From Thioploca sp. (lineage in GTDB: Bacteria > Pseudomonadota > Gammaproteobacteria > Beggiatoales > Beggiatoaceae), in NCBI GenBank assembly GCA_012032555.1, contig JAAUSR010000014.1, positions 39,460 to 103,459 of the forward strand: DNA of 64,000 bases, read 5' to 3'. Positions 49,734 through 61,095 of this stretch are shown here, in pieces. The position numbers and the translations under genes are program-made. Under the pieces are notes generated by a model that had not been told where the DNA came from, searched no databases, and worked only from the letters and a program-made list of their open reading frames with translations. The first letter of the stretch is position 1. Each line of letters opens with the position of its first letter.

Positions 49734-50249
49734 TTAGAATTTATCGGTTGAAGTAAACAAACCTACACGTAAATCTTTAGCTAAATAAATTTCTTTTCCA
49801 TCTGCTTCCATGATAGCATCTCCAATACCCATCACGAGTTTACGCATAATAACCCTTTTCATGTCAATATGATATTTTACTAATTGTGTTGTTGGCGTGA
49901 CTTGACCTATAAACTTGACTTCTCCGGCGCCCAGAGCACGTCCCCGTCCAGGTCCACCTAACCAACCTAAAAAAAAACCAATTAACTGCCACATGGCATC
50001 TAAACCAAGACAGCCTGGCATCACCGGATCGCCCGGAAAATGACAATCAAAGAACCACAGATCTGGGCGAATATCTAGTTCAGCCACCAGATGACCTTTA
50101 TTGGCACGACCACCCTGTTCGGTAATACTGACGATACGATCAAACATTAACATGGGTGGCATAGGCAATTGTGCATTACCTGGACCAAACAGGTCGCCGC
50201 GAGCACATTGAAGCAATTCCTCATAGGTATAATTATTTTTTTGGGCCAT
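49734..50249 (-). CDS. fabA: 3-hydroxydecanoyl-ACP dehydratase/isomerase
   Basis: 171 residues, the family norm. [13 protein letters not shown] carries His70 and the following [10 protein letters not shown] carries Asp84, the same numbers as in E. coli. It introduces the cis double bond of unsaturated fatty acids and works with FabB downstream. Confidence 0.97.
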   Translation of the reverse strand: MAQKNNYTYEELLQCARGDLFGPGNAQLPMPPMLMFDRIVSITEQGGRANKGHLVAELDIRPDLWFFDCHFPGDPVMPGCLGLDAMWQLIGFFLGWLGGPGRGRALGAGEVKFIGQVTPTTQLVKYHIDMKRVIMRKLVMGIGDAIMEADGKEIYLAKDLRVGLFTSTDKF

Positions 50250-50415
50250 ATCGGTTCCTAATATTTAAAAACAAACCAGTTGTTCATATTACTTTGCATA
50301 CTTGGCTTATTATTTGAACAAGTTGAGAGATAAGAAAACGATTTGATCATCGCTTAATTATTAATTATATTAATAAATAATTTAAGTACATTTTATTATT
50401 GTTAAGTTAAATGCT

Positions 50416-51825
50416 ATGCAGAAATTAGCCTTACTACTCCGTTCAATTTTAATGGGTATTACTTTGATTATCAGTTTGATTATTTCACCCGCTATCAAGC
50501 CAGAAGAACTCACTTATGGTCCCATTCAATCTGGCGACAGACTTTGGAATATTGCCATTCAACTACGTCCTAATTCAACGATTAGTCGTTATCAAGTGAT
50601 GATTGCCTTACTAAAGGCAAATCCTCAAGCCTTTAGGATACCATGTAATCTAAATAGTTTAAAAATTGGGAACCGACTTAATGTGCCTTCATTAGCAGAC
50701 ATGCAAGTCTTAACGCCGGAGCAAGCGTTGGTAGAATTCAATCGGCAAAATGAAGAATGGCAGTTAACTCGTCGGCAAGAACAAAGGATTATTTGTCAAT
50801 CCGTCGCTGATGATACCCCCATTATTAACGAGTCAAAGCCAGAAAAAACCGTTTCAAGCAGTCCGATAAGCCCTAAGCCGAGTATAACTCAAAGTAAAAC
50901 CATACCCGTTACCGCTGTGACAGTTCATCAACCAGATAATCAATCAATCCTTGATTATCAATTGCTTACATTTATTCCTCACTATTGGGGAGAGAAAATC
51001 TCTTCTTGGCTCGCTTTAGTGACTCAACCAAAGCAAAATTTACCGTGGTTATCAGTATCTGGGTTATTACCTTGGTTGATTAGCTTATTGGGTGGTGGAA
51101 TATTAATTGCCATTGTTAGAAGTCAGTGGCGAGGTTATTCGTTTTCTTATCATCGGTCAGTTACCACTAAAGAAAAAGATAGGGATCAATTATCGGCTGA
51201 ACCGTTGTTGAGTACCTTAGAAATCCAAAAGCTTCATAATGAAGTTAAATTAACGCCATCACCGGCTACTTCAACCTCACCAGAACCGACGGTTGCTTCA
51301 CCAGAAAATACTTCCTCGGTCGATGAAATCAAGGAAAAATTAGATAATGTTAGAAGTTACCTCGCGGAAGAAGAACAATTTATTCAAAGAACTTTACGTG
51401 AGGTGATTCAACAAGGGACTCCGGAACAACAAATTGAGGCCAAGCAACTCTATGAAATTAGTAAAAAAATCAATTATCTAAAGAGAGACAAACGCTATCT
51501 TCCTGGGACTGCTCCAGTGAATTCAATGGATAATTCACCTTATCTCCAGCAGATGGAGCAACATTTAACTTTGCAGAAATCTTTACCTCAAGACCCAGAA
51601 AATTTTTTTAACTTGATTGATAAAATCTTTGAAACGTTAGATTACGAATTGGATACCCCCGGTAAACTGATTGATGCTTATATTAATCGGCATAAACCTG
51701 AGCCGGTTAGTCTAGAAAATTACCAAACTGTAGCGAAATCAGAACCGACTGTTTTTAACGAAGGGCATGAAGAAATTCCTTTGCGAAAACCACGTCCAGT
51801 ACTTAAACCAACTCGACACCTGTAA
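50416..51825 (+). CDS. FimV-like LysM-domain membrane protein
   Basis: 469 residues. A signal/anchor segment at about 8-27 is followed by the FimV N-terminal domain (YGPIQSGDRLWNIAIQLRPNSTI... MIALLKANPQAF... LKIGNRLNVPS), a peptidoglycan-binding LysM form. A variable linker leads to a membrane helix (about 215-237, PWLISLLGGGILIAIV), then an acidic, low-complexity cytoplasmic part with a coiled coil (about 305-350). FimV proteins organise poles and type IV pili. The usual C-terminal TPR-like FimV domain is not evident, so it may be a shorter relative. Confidence 0.78.
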   Translation: MQKLALLLRSILMGITLIISLIISPAIKPEELTYGPIQSGDRLWNIAIQLRPNSTISRYQVMIALLKANPQAFRIPCNLNSLKIGNRLNVPSLADMQVLTPEQALVEFNRQNEEWQLTRRQEQRIICQSVADDTPIINESKPEKTVSSSPISPKPSITQSKTIPVTAVTVHQPDNQSILDYQLLTFIPHYWGEKISSWLALVTQPKQNLPWLSVSGLLPWLISLLGGGILIAIVRSQWRGYSFSYHRSVTTKEKDRDQLSAEPLLSTLEIQKLHNEVKLTPSPATSTSPEPTVASPENTSSVDEIKEKLDNVRSYLAEEEQFIQRTLREVIQQGTPEQQIEAKQLYEISKKINYLKRDKRYLPGTAPVNSMDNSPYLQQMEQHLTLQKSLPQDPENFFNLIDKIFETLDYELDTPGKLIDAYINRHKPEPVSLENYQTVAKSEPTVFNEGHEEIPLRKPRPVLKPTRHL

Positions 51826-51913
51826 GAAGTTGAATCCAGTAATTAACCTCGTTCTCATATTAATGTCGACACCGATTTATTTAGTTAGAGAAATTTTAAA
51901 ATTCAAATCGTTA

Positions 51914-53059
51914 TTAAATTGAATCACTATTTCTCTGTAAAATCGCCATTTGCTCCAACAAGGGGTTGATTACGGGTGCTAGCTTTTTGCGCATTAAACT
52001 CCCAATAGCCGTCGTATGAGAAAAAATTGGCCTTAATACTGAATAGTTTAAACCAGATAAAATCAGCATGGCAATAATCGTCTCGCGTAATTCTGGCATA
52101 AGCGCTAATATTTCGCGTTGTTCAACAGCAGTTCTATCCAAGCCAGTATCACAATAATGATGAGCACGTTCTACTAAACTTAAAATGTTCATTTCATCCT
52201 CATAAAATTGCGGACGAATACTCGCAAAATAATGTGCTATCACCTCAAATAAAATATTGACCACCTCTTGATTAGCCGGTTTGCGCAAAACTTGCTCACT
52301 CGTCGCTAAAAAAGATTGTCCTTTCTCGGAAATAATCTTAATTAATTGAATAGCAATATGATTTTCCTTAGTAACTAAAGGCGCTAAGATCGCTTGAATT
52401 TGGGGCGCATCAGCACGAGCCGCTATTGGATTAGGTAAATTATCCGGTTGTGCTTCTAAAAATCCAACTAAATAAGCATTTTTATTGCGTCCTTTATTCC
52501 AAAGCGCTTGCCGAGTGGTTTCAGTAATTAAACCCGGCTGCAAAATTAAGCGTACCGATTCAATGATATAAGAAACTTCTTCTTCAAAGGGTAAATATTC
52601 AACTAAATAGTGTGCTAATAATTGACCTAATTCACTCTGAACAATCTGACTATTTTTTAGCAAACTGCGCGCATTATCTGAGTCTGGCAGCGCCCACCAA
52701 GCCCGACGTGCTAATTCCGGCGTTAAACTGGGTGCATGTACGACGGCTATCACGGCTTCTGGTTCCCCTAATAATAATAATTGAGCGAGATTATCGGCTC
52801 GAGCTTGTCCCATACGATTCCAACGTTTTAAATAAGTGGGATAACCGCCCGGTGAACCTAAAATCTGTCCGGAAATCAACTCTCTAACATAACGTAAATA
52901 AACCTCATCACGGCAAGTGGGATGTAATTGTACTTTGGCATCACCTTTAGCAGATAGACCGTAGACAACCATTTTTGATTCATCAATTCGGATAGCCTGT
53001 ACTTGATTAGCCAATAATACATTCAAACGGAGATTATCTTCAGGCGTCAGTTGTTCCAT
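51914..53059 (-). CDS. dsrS: DsrS-like sulfur oxidation protein
   Basis: 381 residues, soluble, alpha-helical, no signal peptide. The N-terminus (LRLNVLLANQVQAIRIDES, VYGLSAKGDAKVQL) and the segment GSPGGYPTYLKRWNRMGQ match, as I recall it, DsrS from purple sulfur bacteria, where it accompanies the reverse Dsr operon and is needed for full sulfur-globule oxidation by an unknown means. The assignment is from memory of the family, not a search. No other dsr gene is in the window. Confidence 0.72.
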   Translation of the reverse strand: MEQLTPEDNLRLNVLLANQVQAIRIDESKMVVYGLSAKGDAKVQLHPTCRDEVYLRYVRELISGQILGSPGGYPTYLKRWNRMGQARADNLAQLLLLGEPEAVIAVVHAPSLTPELARRAWWALPDSDNARSLLKNSQIVQSELGQLLAHYLVEYLPFEEEVSYIIESVRLILQPGLITETTRQALWNKGRNKNAYLVGFLEAQPDNLPNPIAARADAPQIQAILAPLVTKENHIAIQLIKIISEKGQSFLATSEQVLRKPANQEVVNILFEVIAHYFASIRPQFYEDEMNILSLVERAHHYCDTGLDRTAVEQREILALMPELRETIIAMLILSGLNYSVLRPIFSHTTAIGSLMRKKLAPVINPLLEQMAILQRNSDSI

Positions 53060-53266
53060 AAATTATTTTTAATTAGCAGAATGGAGTTGAGACACAATAT
53101 CCCAGCTCGGTGGAATTATAAAATTGTTCAACCATTATTAATGAATAACTGATCTGACGCCGAGCCGGTCCATCCTTATAATCCGTTTAATCGGGTTCAA
53201 CCGACCGTGCGTCAGGTGGGCGAATAATTATACGATGTCAGCAAGTGTAGAGTAAATGCTATCAAT

Positions 53267-56200
53267 TTAGGTATTGCTTGGCATAATATAAATAACTAAA
53301 GGCGTTTCGAGTTTTGAACCGGTTTGTAAGTCTGTCGTCCGCACCGTAATCGAATGAGTTGAATACTGATGAGTTAGTGGCTGTTCTGCTGCAATTACAA
53401 TTTGATTGTCAATTAAACGAAATCGTCCAGCAGCATCCTCTATTAATTCATGTCTATAGCGATCTGGGCTGTCGGGATCGACAGATAAAGTTCCAACTAA
53501 GGTTCCAGGTTCACTGGTTTCTTCTAAAACCATGTTGTTACTTAAAATCAATGGTAAGGAATACTATTGGGCTTAATGTTAAAGCGGATAGCCGGTTGTG
53601 TCATCAGCTCACCATTGGCTAATAAATAAGCGGGCTCGATAATGAATTCACCACTTAATTCTTTAATTGAACCTTGCCAAATAAGTAAATCCATTTGAGG
53701 TTGGAGGTTAAGATTTTGAGCATAGCCACTTGACCAATGAAAAGCTTCACCATGAGTAGGAAGCCAATGATAATTCATTAAAATATCAGCTAGTTCATTA
53801 ATCTGGTCTGGCTGTGGGAAAATAGAAATCACTAAATTTTCTGGTGGAGGCTCAACTACATTATTAGTAGCCATTTTTTCAAGTTGATTAGATTCAATTG
53901 CGTCTGTGACGGTAATCACTAAAGATTTTTTTATAGCTTCACCACTGGCATCAACGGCTTTAACCGTAATCGAATGGTAATGTGCCGTTTCAAAATCGAG
54001 TAAATAAGGATTAGCAACTCGTAATTCATTATCAACGACCTTAAAACGCCCACCAGCATCATCAATTAAACCACATTTAAACCATTCGCCTTGGTCCGGA
54101 TCCAGAACAACGAGTTTGCCTATGGGGGTGTCAAGAGGGCTATTTTCAGCGACTACATCAGCAGATAAATGAATATCAGTCGGGGGTCGGTTGGAACGAA
54201 CTGATAAGGTCGCTATCTCACCAGCTAATAACTGGTTATTAATTTGATAACCTAAATGTACTTTAAACAGTCCGGCTAAACCAATTAAATTACCCTGAAA
54301 TAAGGTGAATTCAAGTGAGGGTGTTAATAATTGCTTACTGCGTACCACTATCGGTAAATTCAAAGTAGAATGATCATCTGCTGACCACCATTGGTAAGTC
54401 ACAATAATATCAGCTTGATTACCAATATGTTTTGGTTCAGGTTGAATGCGCCCAATCAAAGTAATGGGTTCGGGTGCATCTATCGTTAATTGGCTACTAA
54501 CTGCGCCAGTTGGCGTTTGAATTTGCCCACTAAAAATAGCTTCAGTAGAATCCATGACCTGGATAGTAAAAGTTTTATCCAAGAATAAATCAGCTTGGTC
54601 CGTACTCCGGATCATCACGGTGTAATTTGGGGTGATTTCAAAATCAATAGCAACACCGGGTTTTAAGTACAATTCATTGTTATTTATCAGAAAAATGTCT
54701 CTCGTAGCGGCCATTATCGTGTAATAATGGGCTTCGTCAATATCCGGATCAATGGTAGTCAATGTACCTACTTGTTGAGCTACTGCGGATTGACCTTCAA
54801 GCACTACCTGATTGGATAAGTGAATATCAGTGGGCGCAGCCGGTGAGGAAACGGATAAGCCAGTACAGACCAACTCATAATTAACTTGCTTTCTATCCGG
54901 ATCGTTAGTGGTTAACGTCAAATAGGCTTGACGTTGTCCTAATTCACTGGGAATACATTGCACAATTAAGGCATGAGAATGCGTACCAGTGGCAATTAAG
55001 CTAAATGGCGCTATTCCTTTACTAATACTAAAATCAGCCGCTTGTGGACCGGTAATAACACTGGTCTGGACTTCCAAGGGATTACTACCCACTTCTAATA
55101 CGGTTAACTCCGTTGTAGTGGGATTACCGAGTGAATTTTCCCCCACATTCAGCCGCGATTCTGGGGAAGGTAAGGAATCATAACCGGGGCTATTGGGTTT
55201 TTCACTCACACACACCAACGGATAAAATAAACTGGTAGAATAAGGTGTACTGACTTTCACTTCTAATAATGCGGTATGTAAATCATATTGATCGAGCTGA
55301 GAAAAAGCACATTGCACTTCGATAGCGGCAAAATCATTGTGAGTTATGTTGATCGGGAGTGGCGCTGAATGGACCAAGAAATCATCAGCATGTGGACCAG
55401 TTATCACCCAAGAATCAATTTGTAGCGATTCACCCGGAATCGCATTCACCATCAAAGTTTGGCTAGTTGGCTCATTACCCGGTTGATTGGTAAAGTAAAG
55501 CCGGGTATTAGGTGTAGGTGCCAAACCTATGACCGAATCTACTGATAAATGGGAGTTAGAAATATCTCCATTCTGGTTGGGTTCTAATGAATTAAAAATT
55601 GCTTTTATATCAGCTGGTTGAGTACCGATACATTCTAAAGGATAAGTCAATACCGGTTGCACGGGATCACTACTGTTGAGTACCAAATTGGCTTGACGTA
55701 ATCCGGTTGCTAATGGTGTACATTGAATAGTTAGGCTTTTTGTTTCAGCCTCATCTTCAATTTCAACGGGTAAAGCCGGCTCAATCAGCTGAAAATCTTG
55801 GCTGTGTGCACCGGTTATACTTTCTAATCTAACCGGCAAATTCATTTGCCCCGTTTTATTGATGACTAGTTTCGTGGTGATGGGTATGCCGACTGGACTT
55901 TCACCGAGATGGATAATCTGATTAGGCGGTGGTGTGGAGTGATAATTCGTTGCTGAAAATTCACTCGCACAAGCTAATTGATAAGTCGGAAAGGGTTGAT
56001 TTGGATCATTGGTCGCGAGTTGCAAAAGGGCTGTGTGCAAGCCTTCATCAGTCGTAATACATTGAATTTGTATCATCTGACTGGGTTGATCAACTGTGAG
56101 CAAAATAGGAAACGGGGGTGCAGTCACTACAAAATCATTGGCATGGTTACCGGTGATAGCCACGAGATCCACTTGTAAATCCATTTCACCTTGTTGTTCA

Positions 56201-59200
56201 ACGCGAATCTGCTGATAGGTAGATTGTCCGACCAATGGGTGACCAAAATCTAAATGACTCGCTGAAACCGGCTCGGAAAAATAGCGTGGGGGTTGTTTAC
56301 CCAAACATTTAAGTAAATAAGAAACACGGGAGTGCGCTGTATCATTAGTCTTCAAAATCATTTTAGCGGTGTGCAATCCTGGTTCTGAAGGAGTGCATTG
56401 AACGGTTATTGTTGCTATTTCACCGAGTTCAGCAATCGTTATGGGAAACGGTGGGGTAATTACTTGAAAATCACTGGCTTGATCACCACTGATTCTTTCC
56501 AATTCAACTGTTAAAGGGATACTTCCAAATTTTTTCACCTCGAACGTTACCGTGTTTGAAAAGCCTTGAGCAATCTCACCGAAGTCAAGCACACTATTGG
56601 GGGTTGGGTCAGAAGAGTATATCGCAACGGGTTCGTGACTAACTCGCCAAGTTTCGGTTGCATCAGCAATGACTGGGTTGCCAACTTCATCAGTGATATC
56701 AGCGGCTTTAACAACTAAAAGGTAATCGCCGTTATCATTATTTAACCCCAATAAATTATCAAGTCGCCAAGTCAGTTGGTCATAACGGGTTAAGCTTTGG
56801 TTATTAGTAAGTAAATGACTTCCGCCATTGCGCGTGAATACTAGATCAGCTAAATCAAAGTCAGTTACGGCTTCACTAAATTGAATGAGGATACTCGAAA
56901 CACCCTGACTACGGGGATTAGGATTGACTTCAATAATTTCAACAGTGGGTGCAATTCTGTCAATATGATAGCTACCTCCTTTAAAATTCCCATTATTTAG
57001 TTCAATACCACCTAATGGAACCCCTAATTGATTAACGATAGTATCATCATCAACTAAATTAAGTTGTAAATCACCTTCACCTTGACCAGTATTCACTTTC
57101 ACCGTGTAGGTTTGCTCTTTACCGGTTACTGAACTAACATAAGCACCGATTAAATCGGTCTCTAATCCAAAATCGGTTGTATCGATACCGGTTATGGCTT
57201 CGCTAAAAATAACGCGATAAGTGACTATCGCTTCTTTAGAAGGGTTGTGAAGTTTAGGTTCAATAGCAACAACTACGGGAGGAGTAGGTTTATAAGTGAT
57301 TTGATTATCGATACTGGTACTGGTTTTATTTAAATTTCCGGCGATATCAGTAACCACATCGGCATCAATGGTAGCAATTACAAATCCTGGCTTCACCATG
57401 CCTTTAATTGCTGCGGTGTAGCTCGGATTATTATCAAGGAGAGTGGCTGTTAATAATTCTTTCTCAGTACTACCATTAAAATTAATATCAGTTTTATCAA
57501 ATCCATTAATCTTTTCGCTAAAAGTGACTGTAAAAACCAGGGGGCTAAAACCGGTCGGGTCATGCTGTTGATTAGCTTGCTCTATCGTAACAGTTGGTGG
57601 GATTAAATCGATAAAGTAAACTTCACCCGTCGTAAAACGACCATTAGCGAAACCAATGTCTCCTAAAGGGATATTACTTTCATTTATGATACTATCATCA
57701 TCTTCAACATCTAATCGTAATGTCGCTAAGTTAGCCGTGACCTCTGTTATGGTGACCATAACTAAATAAGTTTGATAACTTCCACTGCTAGGACTAATAT
57801 CAGTAATATGGGCTTGCAAATTTTCAGTATGGAGTTGTAAGTCGGTTTCATCTAATCCGGTGACTTTTTCACTAAAAGTTATCTCCAATGGGAGAATGGG
57901 ATCGTTGATAGGTATTTGTTGGCTACCGCACCCCTTAGGGTGTTTACAATTTATTTGAGAGACAGAGGGAAATTGCATTTCATAAGGTCCCATATCGACA
58001 ACATCATTGATGATACGTGCCCGTTGCTCAAAATCTTTAACTATAGCATCGAGTAAATCATTAAGACCGGCATTAGCGGCTGGTGAGCCTGGTCTTAAAT
58101 GAAAATCACCTCCCGGTTTAGGTGCGGATAAGGGATCAATTTCGCTGACAAACAGGGGGTCTTCGTCTTTATTTTGGCCAGGATAATCCGTAATATCGCT
58201 CCAACCGCCTTGAATAATAGAATAGTTAATAATGGGACTCAAACCCGTAAAATAAATCTGAGCAGAGGAGTTATTACCTGCTTGGTCGGCATTATTCCAA
58301 AGAATGCTGTTATTTATTATGAGATCACCCGCAACATGGTATATCCCTCCACCATGGCTGCTCGCCCAATTACCGCTGAAGGTCATTTGTTTTAAATAGC
58401 ATTTAAATTTTCGCCATACCAACCACCACCATTGTTTGCTTGGTTACCGGTAAAAAAAGTATGATGCATCGAGGAACGACTAGTCATATCATCATATAAA
58501 CCACCGCCACTACCCGCAGCCGAATTACCTTCAAAACTAAAATAGCTGATAGTTAAAATGCTGTTATTATTGTAGATTCCTCCACCATTTAGACTGGCTT
58601 GATTACTTTGAATGATTACTTTATTGGGGTTATCGGTTACTGTTAATGTCGTATCTTGATTATAAAAACCACCGCCATTATTACTGGCTTGATTTTCTTT
58701 AACGTAACCACCGTTAAGAACTAATATACTGTTATTATTATAAATTCCTCCCCCATCAGTAGCAGAATTGCTAATAATCATTATAGCGCTAAGTTGAGGA
58801 GAACTGTTTTCATTACACATTCCCCCCCCCGTTTGAATAGCCTTATTATGAGTTAACTTAACCGCTTTTAGTACTAAGTCAGTGCTATTGAGGTTATATA
58901 TTCCACCGCCGCAGTTGGTGGCAACATTATTTTTAAAAATCAGATTTTCTAATCGCGGGTTACCACCACTATTATATAAACCACCGCCAAAATCTTTATT
59001 ATTACCGCCATTGGCATAACCGGTTGTCATCGTAAAACCATCAAGTAAAGTACTGCTCGTTATCGTGTCGTTGCTAGTCACAACATGGTAACTGTTATCA
59101 ATGTCACTACCACTTATGCCAATATCACCACTGAGAATCGTTTCGTAATTATTCGGATCACGAACCAGCTGTTCCTGAAATAATCCACTGAAAAGTCCTT

Positions 59201-59582
59201 CAGAGCCGATTATTCCGGCAAACCCCCCATAAATTTTTACCCCATCAATTAGTTTAAAAGTAACATCACGTGGATCGCCAGTATCGTTAGGCTGAGAAGG
59301 TGTGTATATTCCTTGAGCAACCCAAATCTGATCGCCAATCTGCGCAATCATCAAAGCACTTTGTAAATCAAGGAAGGCATCCTGCCATGAGAAACCGTTG
59401 TTTTCGCCAACTGCATTAGATTTAACGTAGAGGGTCATTGCCAATAGATTCTGAGACCAAGCTAATCCATAAACTAAAAATATAATATACCCCAAAGATT
59501 TTCTTCGCTTAGTGGAAAAGTAAATCTTTAAGGAATTTACCCATAGGTTTATCGGAATAAACTTAAAAATAGGGGATAACAT
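53267..59582 (-). CDS. Giant surface protein: beta-helix, Ig-like, ASH-like and cadherin-like modules (two frameshifts)
   Basis: Three frames make one chain of about 2100 residues. Frame 1 (59582-58392) has an N-terminal hydrophobic segment (about 30-48) and GGGxYN parallel beta-helix repeats. It breaks at about 58395, where one missing T would restore LNAILKQMTFSGNWASSHGG. Frame 2 has bacterial Ig-like domains (FSEKVTGLDETDL, FSEAVTDFDLADL), at least six choice-of-anchor repeats (PFPI...IQCTPxExGLHTA), cadherin-like domains, and two copies of the C-terminal module also seen at 22625-22985. It breaks at about 53556 (CCTTACC, expected CCTTTACC), after which a last cadherin-like domain reaches 53267. 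It is probably an exported adhesin or sheath protein. Length and breaks make the annotation of ends uncertain. Confidence 0.82.
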
Positions 59583-59668
59583 GGTTTTTTATCCTCATTT
59601 TAGCAGCAACCATGCTGGACTTAACTGATAAAGAATACCTTGTTCATGATCCTAACTTTGATACTATA

Positions 59669-59695
59669 GTAGCGGCGGTTCATGAACCGTCCTAC
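59669..59695. repeat. GTAG...CTAC palindrome with perfect core CGGTTCATGAACCG
   Basis: The 14-bp core (59676-59689) is self-complementary; GTAG at 59669 and CTAC at 59692-59695 bracket it. It shares the GTAG/CTAC ends of several dispersed elements in the window. Confidence 0.7.
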
Positions 59696-59767
59696 CGAAT
59701 TCAACTTCTACATATCTTTATATTATAGAATATTTTTAACTTAGTGCCAAGATAAATTAAATCAAGC

Positions 59768-59805
59768 CAAAAAAAAGTGCGATGTTTATTCCGAAACATC
59801 GCACT
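59768..59805 (-). terminator. Intrinsic terminator of the downstream TSP3-OmpA gene
   Basis: A perfect 12-bp stem of agtgcgatgttt (59776-59787) and aaacatcgcact (59794-59805). On the minus strand it is followed by a run of nine T. It lies 45 bases past the stop at 59850. A near copy ends the neighbouring paralogue at 61023-61058. Confidence 0.92.
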
Positions 59806-59849
59806 CATTTAAAGTAATGAATTAATTAAATTATTCTAGAATAACGCGC

Positions 59850-60770
59850 TTATTGTTTTCTTTTATACTCGTTGACCCCAACTTCCACACGACGGCATCT
59901 CTGATGCCAAGCTTTTTGTGCTTCACCCGGTTCTCGAGGTACCAGTTCCTTTTCACCTCGACCTTCAGAGATAATTTGCGCGGTAGTCGGTAAGCGGGAC
60001 TTCAGATAATTAGCTACGGTTGTCGCACGCTTCTTAGATAAGGTCATGTTATAACTGTCGGTACCGGTTGGATCGGTATGACCAATGACGGTTATACTAT
60101 GAACCAGCTCAATATCTTTATGACTTAGGAATTCATCAAGTGCTCTTTGCCCATCGGGTCTTAAGTTAAATTTATCGAAATCAAAGAGGGCTTCGGAAGA
60201 AAAAACATCTGGTGGTGGACAATCACCACGACGTTGACAATCAAACGGACAACCATCTTCATCAACCTCTGCACCACGTGGTGTATTGGGACATTTATCT
60301 CGATAATCGGGTACACCATCACCATCACTGTCTAACGGACAACCACGGTCATCAACTCCTTTAGAAATTTCCAATGGCGTATTGTTAGGACAATCATCCC
60401 GATAATCGGGCACGCCATCATTATCCGTATCGATGGGACAACCTTTCTTCGGTCCATCCTGATAAACGCCCTTAGAAATTTCCTCTGGCGTATTATCGGG
60501 ACACATGTCCTCATCATCGGGAATGCCATCACCATCTCGGTCACCAATACTACCGCATTCTCTAAATGATTTAGGCGGGGTATTGGGTGTATTCGGCGTT
60601 TGAACGCATTCTCCCTCACGAGTAGTGAGAACCGGGTTCCCCTCCGAATTGAGCAAAAAGTAAGTTGCTCGGTCTTCAACATCTGCTGCTAACAAGGAAG
60701 TCATTGCCGTTGACCACAATGTTCCCGCGACTATTCCAATTAAAATTTTTTGACTAAAACGATTCAACAT
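59850..60770 (-). CDS. OmpA-family protein with thrombospondin type 3 calcium repeats (copy 1)
   Basis: 306 residues. A signal peptide (to about SLLAADV) is followed by TSP3-type Ca2+ repeats (about 73-175: DRDGDGIPDDEDMCPDNTP, DTDNDGVPDYRDDCPNN, DSDGDGVPDYRDKCPNTP), then a peptidoglycan-binding OmpA C-terminal domain (about 190-300: FDFDKFNLRPDGQRALDEF, IGHTDPTGTDSYNMTLSKKRA, SEGRGEKELV, RRVEVGV). No beta-barrel precedes it, so it is a periplasmic or surface-linked protein rather than an OmpA porin. RBS AAGGAAC. It is the tandem duplicate of the gene at 61096. Confidence 0.93.
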   Translation of the reverse strand: MLNRFSQKILIGIVAGTLWSTAMTSLLAADVEDRATYFLLNSEGNPVLTTREGECVQTPNTPNTPPKSFRECGSIGDRDGDGIPDDEDMCPDNTPEEISKGVYQDGPKKGCPIDTDNDGVPDYRDDCPNNTPLEISKGVDDRGCPLDSDGDGVPDYRDKCPNTPRGAEVDEDGCPFDCQRRGDCPPPDVFSSEALFDFDKFNLRPDGQRALDEFLSHKDIELVHSITVIGHTDPTGTDSYNMTLSKKRATTVANYLKSRLPTTAQIISEGRGEKELVPREPGEAQKAWHQRCRRVEVGVNEYKRKQ

Positions 60771-61022
60771 GAGATAGGTTCCTTTGCTGTGATAGTCTAA
60801 TTACCCACAATAATCCAGCAAAATGCTTGTTACTTGTTTAGTATTATCTAGTCTTAAAGACTTGTCTAGACAACCTTCAAAATTTATACCTGCTGAACAC
60901 AGTGTATCGATTCTACCACACCCCGCCGGTCAGGGAATAGTCCAAATCAGAGTAATATTTTTAATTGTTTGTTTATAATAATGAATTTAAATATTAGCCA
61001 CGTTGTAAAAATACCATTGCTC

Positions 61023-61058
61023 AAAAAAATGCGATGTTTCTGGTCAGAAAACACCGCA
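61023..61058 (-). terminator. Intrinsic terminator of the upstream TSP3-OmpA gene
   Basis: tgcgatgttt (61030-61039) pairs with aaacaccgca (61049-61058), with one G-U pair. On the minus strand a T-run of seven follows. It lies between the two paralogues, in a 325-base gap (60771-61095) that otherwise holds only promoter-like AT-rich sequence. The same stem sequence as at 59776 shows that the terminator was duplicated with the gene. Confidence 0.88.
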
Positions 61059-61095
61059 CCGAGTTCTCATTAGCTCAGTTAGAATAACGAGCTTA

